From Clostridia bacterium (GTDB taxonomy: Bacteria; Bacillota; Clostridia; Oscillospirales; Acutalibacteraceae), in assembly GCA_017465085.1 (NCBI GenBank), contig JAFTWW010000044.1, positions 1 through 37,606 on the forward strand: 37,606 bases of DNA, read 5' to 3'. The translations under genes and the position numbers were made by a program. A model generated the notes under the pieces. The model did no database searches and was not told the origin of the DNA. It saw only the letters and a program-made list of their open reading frames with translations. Below are positions 16,776 to 25,511 of this stretch, one piece after another; the stretch's first letter is position 1; each line of letters starts with the position of its first letter.

Positions 16776-18209
16776 ATGAAAATATTATTCGCTTCAAGCG
16801 AGGTTTACCCCTTTGCTATGTCGGGCGGTCTTGCCGATGTTTCGGGAGCGCTGCCCAAGGCCCTTCGCCGCCGTTTTGTAGGCTGTAGGGTTATAATGCC
16901 GCTTTATAGCTCCATTTCGGAAGAGTATAAAAGTAAAATGAACTTCGTTTGTTCAATTACCGTTCCAGTTTCTTGGAGAAGGCAGTATTGCGGTATCTTC
17001 GAGTATCATATGGATGGAGTAATCTATTACTTTATCGATAATCAGTATTATTTCAAGAGAGATGGGCTTTACGGCCATTATGCTGATGCCGAGCGTTACG
17101 CCTTCTTCTCCCGCGCCGTTTTAGAGGCAATTCCTCATATTGATTTCACCCCCGATATAATTCATTGTAACGATTGGCAAACGGCTATGATACCCGTTTA
17201 TCTTAACGAGTTTTTCGCCGAAAATCCTCTTTATAAGGATATAAAAACCGTATATACCATACACAATATTCAGTATCAGGGTAAATACGGTATGGAGCTT
17301 TACGGTGATGTTTTAGGTCTTAAGGAGGGCAGAGAGGGTATAGTTGAATACGATGGCTCTGTAAATCTTATGAAGGCGGCTATTCAGTGCGCCCACAAGG
17401 TTACCACCGTATCTCCCACCTATGCAAAGGAGATATTGGACCCCTATTATTCCCACGGGCTTGATGGCATCTTAAAGACCTTCACCTATAAATTGACAGG
17501 TATAGTTAACGGTATTGATTGCGATGTTTATAACCCAGAAACCGACCCGCAGATTTATAAGAACTTTAATGCCGAAACCATAGAGAATAAGGCAGTAAAT
17601 AAGAGTGAGCTTCAGAAGGAAGCAGGGCTTCCCGAAAAGGATGTTGCCCTTATCGGTATGGTTACCCGCCTTGTTAAGCACAAGGGACTAGACCTTATTA
17701 AATGCGTTTTCGAAAACCTCATAAAAGAGGATATTCAGTTTGTTATTTTAGGCTCGGGCGAATGGGAATTTGAGCAGTTCTTCACCGAGATGAAGGAGAA
17801 ATATCCCGATAAGGTAGCCCTCAAAATCGGTTTTGATCAGCGCTTAGCTCATAGAATTTATGCAGGCGCCGATATCTTCCTGATGCCAAGCCTCAGCGAG
17901 CCCTGCGGCCTTGCTCAGATGGTGGCATTGCGCTACGGTACCGTGCCCATCGTTCGCGAAACGGGCGGTCTTAACGATACCATTACCGATAGCGCAGATG
18001 GCCTTGGCAACGGCTTTACCTTTAAGGATTTCAATGCTCACGATATGGAGTGTGCAGTCCGCCGAGCAATCGATGGTTATAAGAATAAGGAAGGCTGGAA
18101 TGTTTTAAGGCTTCGCGGTATGGCGTGCGATAACAGCTGGTCTGCCTCCGCAGGCTCCTATATCGGCCTTTACAAAGAGCTGTGCGGCAGTAAGGGTGAT
18201 AGTAAATGA
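16776..18209 (+). CDS. glgA: Glycogen synthase GlgA (GT5)
   Basis: 477 aa with a two-domain GT-B fold. The N-terminus reads ILFASSEVYPFAMSGGLADV; at the position of the E. coli KxGG lysine (residue 15) there is Met. C-terminal acceptor motifs are normal: GMVTRLVKHKGLDLI (about 290-304), ILGSGEWEFE, and SLSEPCGLAQMVALRYGTVPIVRETGGL (about 372-400) with the conserved Glu. It elongates alpha-1,4 glucan from ADP-glucose made by GlgC/GlgD. A 13-base gap with AGGAG separates it from glgD, and its stop overlaps the uppP start by 4 bases. Confidence 0.93.
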   Translation: MKILFASSEVYPFAMSGGLADVSGALPKALRRRFVGCRVIMPLYSSISEEYKSKMNFVCSITVPVSWRRQYCGIFEYHMDGVIYYFIDNQYYFKRDGLYGHYADAERYAFFSRAVLEAIPHIDFTPDIIHCNDWQTAMIPVYLNEFFAENPLYKDIKTVYTIHNIQYQGKYGMELYGDVLGLKEGREGIVEYDGSVNLMKAAIQCAHKVTTVSPTYAKEILDPYYSHGLDGILKTFTYKLTGIVNGIDCDVYNPETDPQIYKNFNAETIENKAVNKSELQKEAGLPEKDVALIGMVTRLVKHKGLDLIKCVFENLIKEDIQFVILGSGEWEFEQFFTEMKEKYPDKVALKIGFDQRLAHRIYAGADIFLMPSLSEPCGLAQMVALRYGTVPIVRETGGLNDTITDSADGLGNGFTFKDFNAHDMECAVRRAIDGYKNKEGWNVLRLRGMACDNSWSASAGSYIGLYKELCGSKGDSK

Positions 18210-19015
18210 TAGAAATACTTAAATCCGTATTCTTAGGCATCGTTCAGGGATTAACCGAATTTCTCCCCGTTTCTTCTTCGGGTCATCTTAATATTATGCC
18301 ATGGCTTTTTAAGTGGGATAATATATCCGAGTCCTTCGATTTAGCCCTGCACGCAGGAACTCTGCTTGCAATTCTTATATACTTTTATAAGGATTGGATA
18401 GCTCTTATCGGCGGCGGAGTAAAGATGGTTGCTAAGAAAGAAAAGTCAACCGAGGGAAAAATCTTTTGGTATATAGTAGCCGCCACCGTACCCGCAGGGG
18501 TTTTAGGTCTGATACTCGAAAAGGTTATAGAGTTTATAGTTGGAGATAATCTTAATCTCGAAATGATTATTATCGCCGCCGCCCTTATTATTATGGGTAT
18601 AATACTTTACCTTGTGGATAAAAGGTGTAAGGCAGATGTGGCCTTTGGTGATATCACCTTCAAAAAGGCTCTGCTTATCGGAGCTTCGCAGGCTATTGCC
18701 GCCGCAATACCGGGCACCTCCCGTTCGGGAATTACTATGACAGTTTCGCGAAGCTTAGGTCTTGATAGAGAATCCGCCGCAAAGTTTTCCTTTTTGCTTT
18801 CGGCTCCCATAGTGGCCGCGGCAGTACTTCTATCCATCGGGGAATTTGCCTTCTCGGTAGAGTTCTTTGCAGGGGTGCTTGCAAGCTTTGTTTCGGGTAT
18901 GCTTGTAATAAAATTCCTTATGAGCTACCTTAAAAAAGGAAGCTATAAAATTTTTGCAGTTTACCGCGTTATATTCGGTTTGTTTATCATAATAACCGCA
19001 ATAATAAGAATATAA
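18206..19015 (+). CDS. uppP: Undecaprenyl-diphosphatase UppP (BacA)
   Basis: 269 aa and about eight membrane helices. Motif 1 GIVQGLTEFLPVSSSGHL (residues 11-28) contains the catalytic Glu, and motif 2 PGTSRSGITMTVSRSLGLDRESAAKFSFLLSAP (about 168-200) the active Arg. It releases undecaprenyl phosphate for cell-wall lipid cycling and confers bacitracin resistance. It is unusual that it overlaps glgA by 4 bases and so appears to be the last gene of the glycogen operon. Confidence 0.94.
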   Translation: MIEILKSVFLGIVQGLTEFLPVSSSGHLNIMPWLFKWDNISESFDLALHAGTLLAILIYFYKDWIALIGGGVKMVAKKEKSTEGKIFWYIVAATVPAGVLGLILEKVIEFIVGDNLNLEMIIIAAALIIMGIILYLVDKRCKADVAFGDITFKKALLIGASQAIAAAIPGTSRSGITMTVSRSLGLDRESAAKFSFLLSAPIVAAAVLLSIGEFAFSVEFFAGVLASFVSGMLVIKFLMSYLKKGSYKIFAVYRVIFGLFIIITAIIRI

Positions 19016-19020
19016 GAAAT

Positions 19021-19058
19021 GGGCCGTTGTGAGCTAAACTCACAACGGCTTTAATTTT
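19021..19058 (+). terminator. Terminator of the glycogen operon
   Basis: GCCGTTGTGAG (19023-19033) pairs with CTCACAACGGC (19039-19049), followed by TTTAATTTT. Confidence 0.85.
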
Positions 19059-19156
19059 CACATAGTATGAATTGAAAAAAGAATTTTTGAGTTTTGATTA
19101 TTTATAGCAAAACAAGGCAAAAATATATTCAGAACAATTCGGAGTGTGAAACATAA

Positions 19157-19528
19157 GTGATTATTAAACGCGGAGAAATTTATTATGCTGATTTAAGCCC
19201 CGTTGTAGGCTCGGAGCAGGGCGGGGTAAGACCTGTACTTATAGTTCAGAACGATGTGGGCAACCGATATAGCCCCACCGTAATTGCCGCCGCAATTACG
19301 AGCCAACGGGATAAAACCGAGCTTCCCACCCACATAAAGCTTGATGCCGAGCTTAGCGGACTTGCCAAGGATTCCATAGTTCTCTTAGAACAGGTGCGAA
19401 CTATAGATAAACGCCGCCTTAAAGAGAAAATGGGCAGTCTTGACGGCGGGGCTATGAATATGGTGGATAGAGCCCTTTATGTAAGCCTCGGCCTTAATGA
19501 TACAACAGAAAATTCTATAACAGGTTAA
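19157..19528 (+). CDS. EndoA/MazF-family endoribonuclease toxin
   Basis: 123 aa from GTG 19157, preceded by [41 protein letters not shown] is the classic MazF/EndoA N-terminus, with the catalytic Arg in GVRP; AAAITSQ carries the catalytic Thr and the acidic/basic ending [15 protein letters not shown] is typical. Such enzymes cleave mRNA at short specific sites. Firmicutes EndoA is usually preceded by a small NdoAI/MazE antitoxin; here only 138 bases of AT-rich DNA lie upstream and no antitoxin reading frame is evident. It sits alone between two terminators. Confidence 0.9.
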   Translation: MIIKRGEIYYADLSPVVGSEQGGVRPVLIVQNDVGNRYSPTVIAAAITSQRDKTELPTHIKLDAELSGLAKDSIVLLEQVRTIDKRRLKEKMGSLDGGAMNMVDRALYVSLGLNDTTENSITG

Positions 19529-19532
19529 ATAA

Positions 19533-19566
19533 AAAACACTCCTTAAACTAAGGAGTGTTTTTGTTT
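19533..19566. terminator. Bidirectional terminator after EndoA and after kdgK
   Basis: AAACACTCCTT (19535-19545) pairs with AAGGAGTGTTT (19550-19560), flanked by A and T runs. Confidence 0.85.
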
Positions 19567-19568
19567 AA

Positions 19569-20591
19569 TTATCTCTGAACTCGGCCTGAGCCGTCGCCGC
19601 CTGCAAGCTTTTCAACCTCGCTTACAGATACTCTGTTATAGTCGCCCTCAACCGAGTGCTTAAGAGCAGAGGCCGCAACCGCAAATTCGATGGCAGACTG
19701 TGTATCCTTGCCCGCAAGGAGCGAATAGATAAGGCCGCCGCCGAAGGAGTCGCCACCGCCTACACGGTCAACGATATGTAAGTGATAAGATTTAGAGAAG
19801 CAGTAATCCTTGCCGTCATAAAGCATACCTGCCCAGTCGTTATCGCTGGCGGAAATGGAGCTTCTAAGTGTTATAGCAACCTTCTCAAATCCGAAGGTAT
19901 CCATAAGCTGCTTAGCAACGGATTTGTAACCATCGTGGTTAAGTTTACCGCCGTAAATATCGGTGTTTTCTGCCTCAATTCCGAAAACATCCTTTGCATC
20001 CTCTTCGTTTGAGATGCAAACGTCAACATATTTGCAAAGCTCGGTCATAGCGGCTCTTGCTTCTTCTCTTGTCCAGAGCTTGCCTCTGTAGTTTAAGTCA
20101 CAGGATATCTTAACACCATTAGCCTTAGCGGCCTTGCAGGCTTCCTTGCAGATTTCAACAACATTGGGGCCTAAAGCGGGGGTAATACCTGTAAAATGGA
20201 ACCAATCGGCGCCTTCAAAAATATCATCCCAATTAAAATCCTCTTTGGAGGCTTCCTGAATAGCCGAGTGGGCTCTATCGTAAATACATACAGAGCCTCT
20301 CTGCGAAGCGCCCTTTTCGAGATAGTAGATACCAACTCTATCGCCGCCGCGAACTACCTTTGAGGTATCAACTCCCAATGCGCGAAGAGAATTGATAGCA
20401 GCTTGACCGATAGCGTGCTTAGGTAACTTTGTTACATAAACGCTATCCATTCCGTAATTGGCTAGGGATACGGCAACATTTGCCTCGCCGCCGCCAAAGG
20501 TGGCCTGCATCTGATCGTTCTGGAAGAAACGGTAGTAACCGTTAGGAGCCAGTCTTAACATTATTTCACCGAAAGTAACTATTCTTGCCAT
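19569..20591 (-). CDS. kdgK: 2-keto-3-deoxygluconate kinase (PfkB family)
   Basis: 340 aa. PfkB motifs are present: GGGEANVAVSLANYG near residues 33-47 and the catalytic anion hole/base VDRVGGGDSFGGGLIY near 274-289. KDG-kinase-like features are the N-terminus IVTFGEIMLRLAPNG and WFHFTGITPALG. It phosphorylates 2-keto-3-deoxygluconate to KDPG in hexuronate breakdown. It begins immediately after the eda stop and is the last gene of the uxuA-uxuB-eda-kdgK operon; the neighbours support KDG rather than fructose or ribose as substrate. Confidence 0.9.
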   Translation of the reverse strand: MARIVTFGEIMLRLAPNGYYRFFQNDQMQATFGGGEANVAVSLANYGMDSVYVTKLPKHAIGQAAINSLRALGVDTSKVVRGGDRVGIYYLEKGASQRGSVCIYDRAHSAIQEASKEDFNWDDIFEGADWFHFTGITPALGPNVVEICKEACKAAKANGVKISCDLNYRGKLWTREEARAAMTELCKYVDVCISNEEDAKDVFGIEAENTDIYGGKLNHDGYKSVAKQLMDTFGFEKVAITLRSSISASDNDWAGMLYDGKDYCFSKSYHLHIVDRVGGGDSFGGGLIYSLLAGKDTQSAIEFAVAASALKHSVEGDYNRVSVSEVEKLAGGDGSGRVQR

Positions 20592-21146
20592 TTATTTTTC
20601 CTCCATTTTCTCGAGCGCTTCTTTAACAAAGAAGCTGCCTCCAATAGCCGCAATTTTATCAAAGGCTAAAAATTCATCAATGTTGCTTCTATCTACGCCG
20701 CCCGTGGGTATAAACTTAACCTGAGGGAAGGGCGCGGAAAGGGCCTTTAATGCCTTAAGACCGCCGTAAATGTTTGCGGGGAAGAACTTAACGGTGGTAA
20801 TGCCAAGCTCTAAGGCCTGCATAATCTCGGTAGGTGTTACACAACCGGGATAATAGGGAACGTTTCTTTCATTACAAATATTTGCAACTGCAACCGAAAG
20901 ACCGGGGGAAACAATAAACTGCGCGCCGGCCTTTAATGCGGCGTTACACTGCTCGGCGTTAATAACTGTACCTGCACCGATACTCATATCGGGATAATTT
21001 TTGCAGGCGTACTCGATAGCCTCGGCAGCGCAAGCAGTTCTGAATGTGATCTCCGCGCAGTTGATACCTACGCCTTTAAGCGCGGTTAAGATCTTATCTG
21101 TTTCGGAAAGCTCCTTGATTACTACAACGGGTATAAATTTTTCCAT
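20592..21146 (-). CDS. eda: KDPG aldolase (2-dehydro-3-deoxyphosphogluconate aldolase)
   Basis: 184 aa, about 20 shorter than typical because the N-terminal helix is reduced (MEKFIPVVVIKE starts almost at the first strand). The active-site Glu32 (AEITFRT), the SPGLS loop and the Schiff-base Lys120 (TTVKFFPA) are all present, as is the phosphate-binding FIPTGGV. It splits KDPG into pyruvate and glyceraldehyde-3-phosphate. GGAGGAG lies before the ATG. Third gene of the operon. Confidence 0.92.
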   Translation of the reverse strand: MEKFIPVVVIKELSETDKILTALKGVGINCAEITFRTACAAEAIEYACKNYPDMSIGAGTVINAEQCNAALKAGAQFIVSPGLSVAVANICNERNVPYYPGCVTPTEIMQALELGITTVKFFPANIYGGLKALKALSAPFPQVKFIPTGGVDRSNIDEFLAFDKIAAIGGSFFVKEALEKMEEK

Positions 21147-21175
21147 TTTTACTCCTCCTTATTGGTACGGATATA

Positions 21176-22027
21176 TTATACTCCCGAATAAGCGGAGAAG
21201 CCGCCGTCAACGGGTAAAACAACACCTGTAATAAAGCTTGCCGCCTCGTTGTTAACGAGGAATAAAAGGCCTCCTTCAAGCTCTTCGGATTCGCCGAATC
21301 TGCCCATAGGAGTAGCGGCAAGAATTTTGCCTGTTCTGGCAGTGGGGGTGCCATCCTCATTAAAGAGAAGCTTGGCGTTCTGCTTTGTGGAGAAGAAGCC
21401 GGGAGCGATGGCATTAACACGAATACCCACCTTTGAGAAATGAACAGCAAGCCACTGTGTAAAGTTGGAGATAGCCGCCTTAGCGCCTGAATAGGCAGGA
21501 ATTTTGGTAAGGGGGGTATAAGCGTTCATAGAAGAAATATTAAGGATATTACATCCCTCGCGGCCAACCATCTGCTTAGCAAAACACTGGGTGGGGATAA
21601 GGGTGCCTAGGAAATTAAGGTTAAATACAAAGCCTACTCCGCTTGAATCTAGGTCGAAGAAGCTTTTGGTATCGGCATCGATATCGCCGAGCTCAAAATA
21701 CTCCTTATCGGTGGTAGCCTTGGGGTTGTTTCCGCCTGCGCCGTTAATAAGAATATCGCAGGGGCCAAGGTCCTCTAAAACCTTGTTTGCAACAGCTTCG
21801 CAGATATCCTTATCAAGAACATTGCAGGAATAAGCTTTCGCTACTCCGCCCTCGGCTACTATCTCATCGGCAAAGCTCTTGGCGGCCTCTTCGTTAAGAT
21901 CCAAAAGGGCAACCTTAGCGCCGGCGCGGGCCAAAACCTTTGCAAAGTTACTGCAAAGCACACCGCCTGCGCCCGTAACTACTGCAACCTTACCCGAAAG
22001 ATCGGTATTCAAAACATTCTTATTCAT
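21176..22027 (-). CDS. uxuB: D-mannonate oxidoreductase (fructuronate reductase), SDR type
   Basis: 283 aa short-chain dehydrogenase. It has the Rossmann motif VVTGAGGVLCSNFAKVLA (about residues 15-32), INGAGGNN, the catalytic Ser in NISSMNAY and the Tyr-x3-Lys in AYSGAKAAI, and the C-terminal ITGVVLPVDGGFSAYSGV. B. subtilis-type UxuB enzymes are SDRs of this kind, unlike the unrelated long-chain enzyme of E. coli. It interconverts fructuronate and mannonate with NAD(P)H. Function rests mainly on the adjacent uxuA (stop and start overlap by 1 base). The gene symbol is by this analogy. Confidence 0.82.
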   Translation of the reverse strand: MNKNVLNTDLSGKVAVVTGAGGVLCSNFAKVLARAGAKVALLDLNEEAAKSFADEIVAEGGVAKAYSCNVLDKDICEAVANKVLEDLGPCDILINGAGGNNPKATTDKEYFELGDIDADTKSFFDLDSSGVGFVFNLNFLGTLIPTQCFAKQMVGREGCNILNISSMNAYTPLTKIPAYSGAKAAISNFTQWLAVHFSKVGIRVNAIAPGFFSTKQNAKLLFNEDGTPTARTGKILAATPMGRFGESEELEGGLLFLVNNEAASFITGVVLPVDGGFSAYSGV

Positions 22028-23079
22028 TATTTTTTCTCCTTTTCGCAGGCTTCAAATAAGCCGTTTATATAGGCGGCGCCTAAGGCTCTGTCAAAAAGAC
22101 CGTAGCCGGGCTTGCCCGTTTCGCCCCAGATCATTCTTCCATGGTCGGGACGAACATATCCGTCAAATCCGTTATCGCAAAGAGCCTTAACAACCTCATA
22201 TATATCAAGGCTTCCGCAACTTGAAAGGTGGGCTCTTTCTTCAAAGGAGCCATCATCCATAATATACACATTTCTTATATGCATAAAGCCGATACGCTTC
22301 ATGGCCGCATATTTGCGCACCATCTTTGGAATATCGTTTGATTTAGCGCAACCAAGACTGCCTGTGCAAAGGCAAAGGGTGTTGGCGGGGCTATCGTAAA
22401 GCTTTAAGAATCTATCAAGATTTTCTTCGTTTGTTATTATGCGGGGAAGACCGAAAATGGGATATGGGGGATCATCGGGGTGGATAGCCATCTTAACTCC
22501 GCATTCCTCGGCAACGGGGATAACCTTCTTAAGAAATCTTTCAAGGTTTTTCCAAAGACCCTCTTCACCGATTTCGCCGTAGGCGTTTATAAGCTCGCGA
22601 ACTTCGGTTTGTGAGTAGCTTGAATCCCAACCGGGAAGATGAATATCATCTTTAAGAGGGTCAAGACCGCGCATCTGGTCCCAATACATAACAAGGCTTG
22701 TGGAGCCATCGGAGGCTTCTTTATCGAGCTGAGTTCTTGTCCAGTCAAACACGGGCATAAAGTTGTAGGTAACACATTTAACGCCGTATTTCGCGCAACG
22801 GCGGATGTTTTCGCAGTAAACATCTAAAAGATGCTCTACATCGCCGCGGCCAAGCTTGATATCCTCGTGAACGGGAATGGATTCAACCACATCAAATATA
22901 AGGCCGTTATCCTCACACTGCTTTTTCATCTTCTGAAGGCTCTCTTCGGGCCAAACCTCACCCGGCGCCACATCGTAAACAGCCGAAACCACCGAGCGCA
23001 TACCGGGAATCTGCGAGATGTACTGCAAAGAAACGGGATCGCTTTCTCCGTACCAACGGAAAGATAACTTCATATCCAT
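22027..23079 (-). CDS. uxuA: Mannonate dehydratase UxuA
   Basis: 350 aa from ATG 23079, which has AGGAG with 8 bases of spacing; ATG 23085 is also possible but too close. [22 protein letters not shown] opens the TIM barrel; [29 protein letters not shown] (metal-binding His/Asp), CTGSLG, HIRN and [11 protein letters not shown] are hallmark blocks. It dehydrates D-mannonate to 2-keto-3-deoxygluconate using Fe2+ or Mn2+. First gene of the operon, transcribed away from the AraC gene at 23214. Confidence 0.95.
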   Translation of the reverse strand: MDMKLSFRWYGESDPVSLQYISQIPGMRSVVSAVYDVAPGEVWPEESLQKMKKQCEDNGLIFDVVESIPVHEDIKLGRGDVEHLLDVYCENIRRCAKYGVKCVTYNFMPVFDWTRTQLDKEASDGSTSLVMYWDQMRGLDPLKDDIHLPGWDSSYSQTEVRELINAYGEIGEEGLWKNLERFLKKVIPVAEECGVKMAIHPDDPPYPIFGLPRIITNEENLDRFLKLYDSPANTLCLCTGSLGCAKSNDIPKMVRKYAAMKRIGFMHIRNVYIMDDGSFEERAHLSSCGSLDIYEVVKALCDNGFDGYVRPDHGRMIWGETGKPGYGLFDRALGAAYINGLFEACEKEKK

Positions 23080-23141
23080 TTTCATATCTCCTTATAAAAG
23101 GCTTTCGCCTTTGATTACAAAATCAGTATAACACATATTTT

Positions 23142-23188
23142 TTGCAAGGTTAATTGCATAAATTGTTTGACATATTGCAAAAATTGCT
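23142..23188. promoter_or_regulatory. Repeated ATTGCA half-sites in the uxuA/araC divergent region
   Basis: TTGCAA (23142), ATTGCA (23153), ATTGCA (23174) and ATTGC (23183). The two full ATTGCA copies are 21 bases (two helical turns) apart in direct orientation, as expected for an AraC-type activator. The second copy lies in the spacer of the araC promoter. Confidence 0.5.
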
Positions 23189-23195
23189 GTAACAT
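23167..23195 (+). promoter_or_regulatory. Promoter of the AraC-family gene at 23214
   Basis: TTGACA (23167-23172), 17-base spacer, TAACAT (23190-23195). The predicted start falls close to the ribosome binding site GAGGTG (23202-23207), so the leader is very short. Confidence 0.6.
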
Positions 23196-23213
23196 AGCCT
23201 TGAGGTGTTGAAT

Positions 23214-24068
23214 ATGAGAACACGCGCTCAGCGTTTTGACCCAAGGCAGTATATGAGAGGGGAAAATTTCGAAGTTTTTCATTATAGGGAAACCGACCCC
23301 TATCTGCCCGAAGCTCACTACCATAATTTCTACGAGGTTTATTATCTTCTTGAGGGCGATGTGGAATATTGGATAGAGGGAAGAACATACAGCTTGCACA
23401 AGGGAGAAATCCTCCTTATAAAACCCATGGAGTTCCACCGCCCCGTTATTAAGGATAAAAACGTTCCTTATGAGCGGATAGTTGTGTGGCTTGATAAGGC
23501 GTATCTTGAAGAAATAAGCTCGGATACGCCCCTTGATAGCTGCTTTGATTTTTCCTCCGAGAGAAGCAGAGTTATAAAGCCATCGGTGGTAAAGCGTACC
23601 GAGATAACGGCTTTGCTCTCCGAGCTTGTAAAGGAATATTACAGCAACGAATATGCATCAAAAATCTGCGCCTTCGGGGCTCTTGTTCGCTTTATGGCAG
23701 AGCTTAACCGCATTTCTTTAAGTGTTCACAGCGATACGAAGGCAACCGAGGTTGAATCCCCCTTGGTGCTCGGCGTACTTGATTATATAGGCGAGCACTA
23801 TAACGAAGAGCTATCCCTCGATTTATTGGCATCAAGATTTTTTGTGAGTAAATATCACCTTTCCCACGAATTCAGCAAGGCAACGGGAACGGGTGTGTAT
23901 AGATATATTCTGCTGAAAAGACTTATATCGGCAAGAGGCCTTTTGCTTGAGGGCGTTTCGGCAACGCAAACCGCAACCCTTTGCGGCTTTAAGGATTACA
24001 CAAGCTTTTTTAAGGCATTTAAGGCAGAATACGGCATAAGCCCAAGGGAGTGCTCATCAGAGCGATGA
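23214..24068 (+). CDS. AraC-family regulator with N-terminal cupin
   Basis: 284 aa from ATG 23214 (GAGGTG 6 bases upstream); GTG 23205 would overlap the binding site. The N-terminal cupin contains HYHNFYEVYYLLEGDVEYWIEG and KGEILLIKPMEFHRP (residues 35-85), a sugar-binding pocket. The C-terminal two-HTH domain (about 185-282) shows LSLDLLASRFFVSKYHLSHEFSKATG and CGFKDYTSFFKAFKAEYGISPRE. It is divergent from uxuA, so it likely controls the hexuronate operon in response to an acid sugar. Its last 12 bases overlap the end of the convergent AraC gene. Confidence 0.88.
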   Translation: MRTRAQRFDPRQYMRGENFEVFHYRETDPYLPEAHYHNFYEVYYLLEGDVEYWIEGRTYSLHKGEILLIKPMEFHRPVIKDKNVPYERIVVWLDKAYLEEISSDTPLDSCFDFSSERSRVIKPSVVKRTEITALLSELVKEYYSNEYASKICAFGALVRFMAELNRISLSVHSDTKATEVESPLVLGVLDYIGEHYNEELSLDLLASRFFVSKYHLSHEFSKATGTGVYRYILLKRLISARGLLLEGVSATQTATLCGFKDYTSFFKAFKAEYGISPRECSSER

Positions 24069-25280
24069 ACGGTAAACCTTTGGCGTTTTACCTTCGTATT
24101 TTTTGAACAGCTTGGTAAAATACTGCACATCAAGTATGCCGCAGTGCTGTGCAATGGTTTGAATCTGTAAGTTCGTGGTTTTAAGTAGCTTCTTTGCCAT
24201 CTTAACACGGCGCCTGTTAACAAATTCGGTAAGGGTTTGTCCCGTTTCCTTCTTGAAAATAGAGGATAAATACCCCGCGCTTACGTTGTTAAGCTCCGAC
24301 ATAGCCTTAAGGGAAAGGTCGGCAGTAAGGTCGGCATCAACAGTAACGATGGTCTTTTGTACGGCAGGAGAGTATTTACTGATGGAGTGATTTTTAACAA
24401 GGTTACTGTATGCCCTGAAAATTTCCACCATAAACTCTCCCGTGCGTTCAACCGAGGGTAGCTCCTCAATACGCTTGGCGTAAGAGGAGGATACATTATC
24501 TATATATATAGGGTGAACGCCGCCGTTTTCCGCCGCCTTTCTGAGCAGAGTATTCATTATAATGCAGTAATTTTTTATGTTTCTGAGTTGGTCTGCAGTT
24601 CTCTTCTCAAAGGAAATCTCCGAAAAATTGGTAAGCAGCAGCTCTGCTTTGTGTGTAAGCCCTTGGGAAACCGCTCTCATAAGCTCGTTTTCGTAGGAGT
24701 AGCGTTGTTCCATCAAGCGCATATTGAATGCGGCAACATCCCGCTCAGTATCGGAATCCGCCTTCAGATTAAAGCTTGTAAAGGCCTGCTGATGCTCGCC
24801 GCCTATATCCGTTACGGTATAGGCTTCGCTTCCGCCCCAGATTTTTTCTGCAAAGGTGCCTATAATGGCAAAGATATGGTTTTCATCCGTAACAAGAGGA
24901 ACATTACCGAGATAATATTCAAGCGCCTTGATATCCTTTGGGTCTAAATTAAGGGATTCCGCCTTTTCCATTATCTGCCTATGGCTTATATCGGTTTTAA
25001 GATATGGCCCAATAACTAAGGCAGTTCTCTGAGCGGTATCGGGCAGCAGTAACAGATAATAGCTGCAGGAGAGCGCATCGGTGAATTTGTATATGGTGTT
25101 TTCCTTTATATCAGGGAAAATATCATCAAACCTGAGACTCACATTATTAAATTTAAGGAAATTGCCCAGTATGGCGTTTACGGAAAGATTGATATTACCC
25201 TCGGTGGAAAAAACCGATGTTTTAAGGTGATATTTGCTCAAAATATCCCTTAAAAAAATAAGCTCCGCATCGTAAGACAT
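24057..25280 (-). CDS. AraC-family regulator with large N-terminal sensor domain
   Basis: 407 aa. The C-terminal AraC domain (about residues 305-405) contains LSLKAMSELNNVSAGYLSSIFKKETG and IAQHCGILDVQYFTKLFKKYEGKTP. The roughly 290-residue N-terminus, with LLLLPDTAQRTALVIGPYL and FAEKIWGGSEAYTV, is a sensor region that I know only as common in clostridial AraC proteins of unknown ligand. It is divergent from the GPH symporter gene across a 231-base region, so it most likely controls the transporter and the GH2 gene. Confidence 0.85.
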   Translation of the reverse strand: MSYDAELIFLRDILSKYHLKTSVFSTEGNINLSVNAILGNFLKFNNVSLRFDDIFPDIKENTIYKFTDALSCSYYLLLLPDTAQRTALVIGPYLKTDISHRQIMEKAESLNLDPKDIKALEYYLGNVPLVTDENHIFAIIGTFAEKIWGGSEAYTVTDIGGEHQQAFTSFNLKADSDTERDVAAFNMRLMEQRYSYENELMRAVSQGLTHKAELLLTNFSEISFEKRTADQLRNIKNYCIIMNTLLRKAAENGGVHPIYIDNVSSSYAKRIEELPSVERTGEFMVEIFRAYSNLVKNHSISKYSPAVQKTIVTVDADLTADLSLKAMSELNNVSAGYLSSIFKKETGQTLTEFVNRRRVKMAKKLLKTTNLQIQTIAQHCGILDVQYFTKLFKKYEGKTPKVYRSSL

Positions 25281-25453
25281 GGAAATAAACCTTCCTTCAA
25301 AGCTGATTTTGGCAAAAAAATCTAAAAAAATTGAGCTTCTGTTTAATATTATAGTACATTATATATGCAAATTCAACCCATAAAATCTTATTTACATTAA
25401 AAAAATACAAAAATATATAAAATTTATACTCACCGCAAGAAGCGCAAAAGATA

Positions 25454-25459
25454 TATAAT
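25454..25459 (+). promoter_or_regulatory. -10 box of the symporter gene, activator-dependent type
   Basis: TATAAT, but the base positions 17 upstream (CACCGC) do not resemble a -35. This suggests dependence on an activator such as the divergent AraC protein. The rest of the 25281-25511 interval is AT-rich with no other feature I can support. Confidence 0.4.
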
Positions 25460-25511
25460 GGACATATAGTCAATCGCACAAAAAAATTTATTTTAGGGGG
25501 ATTTGTTTTTT

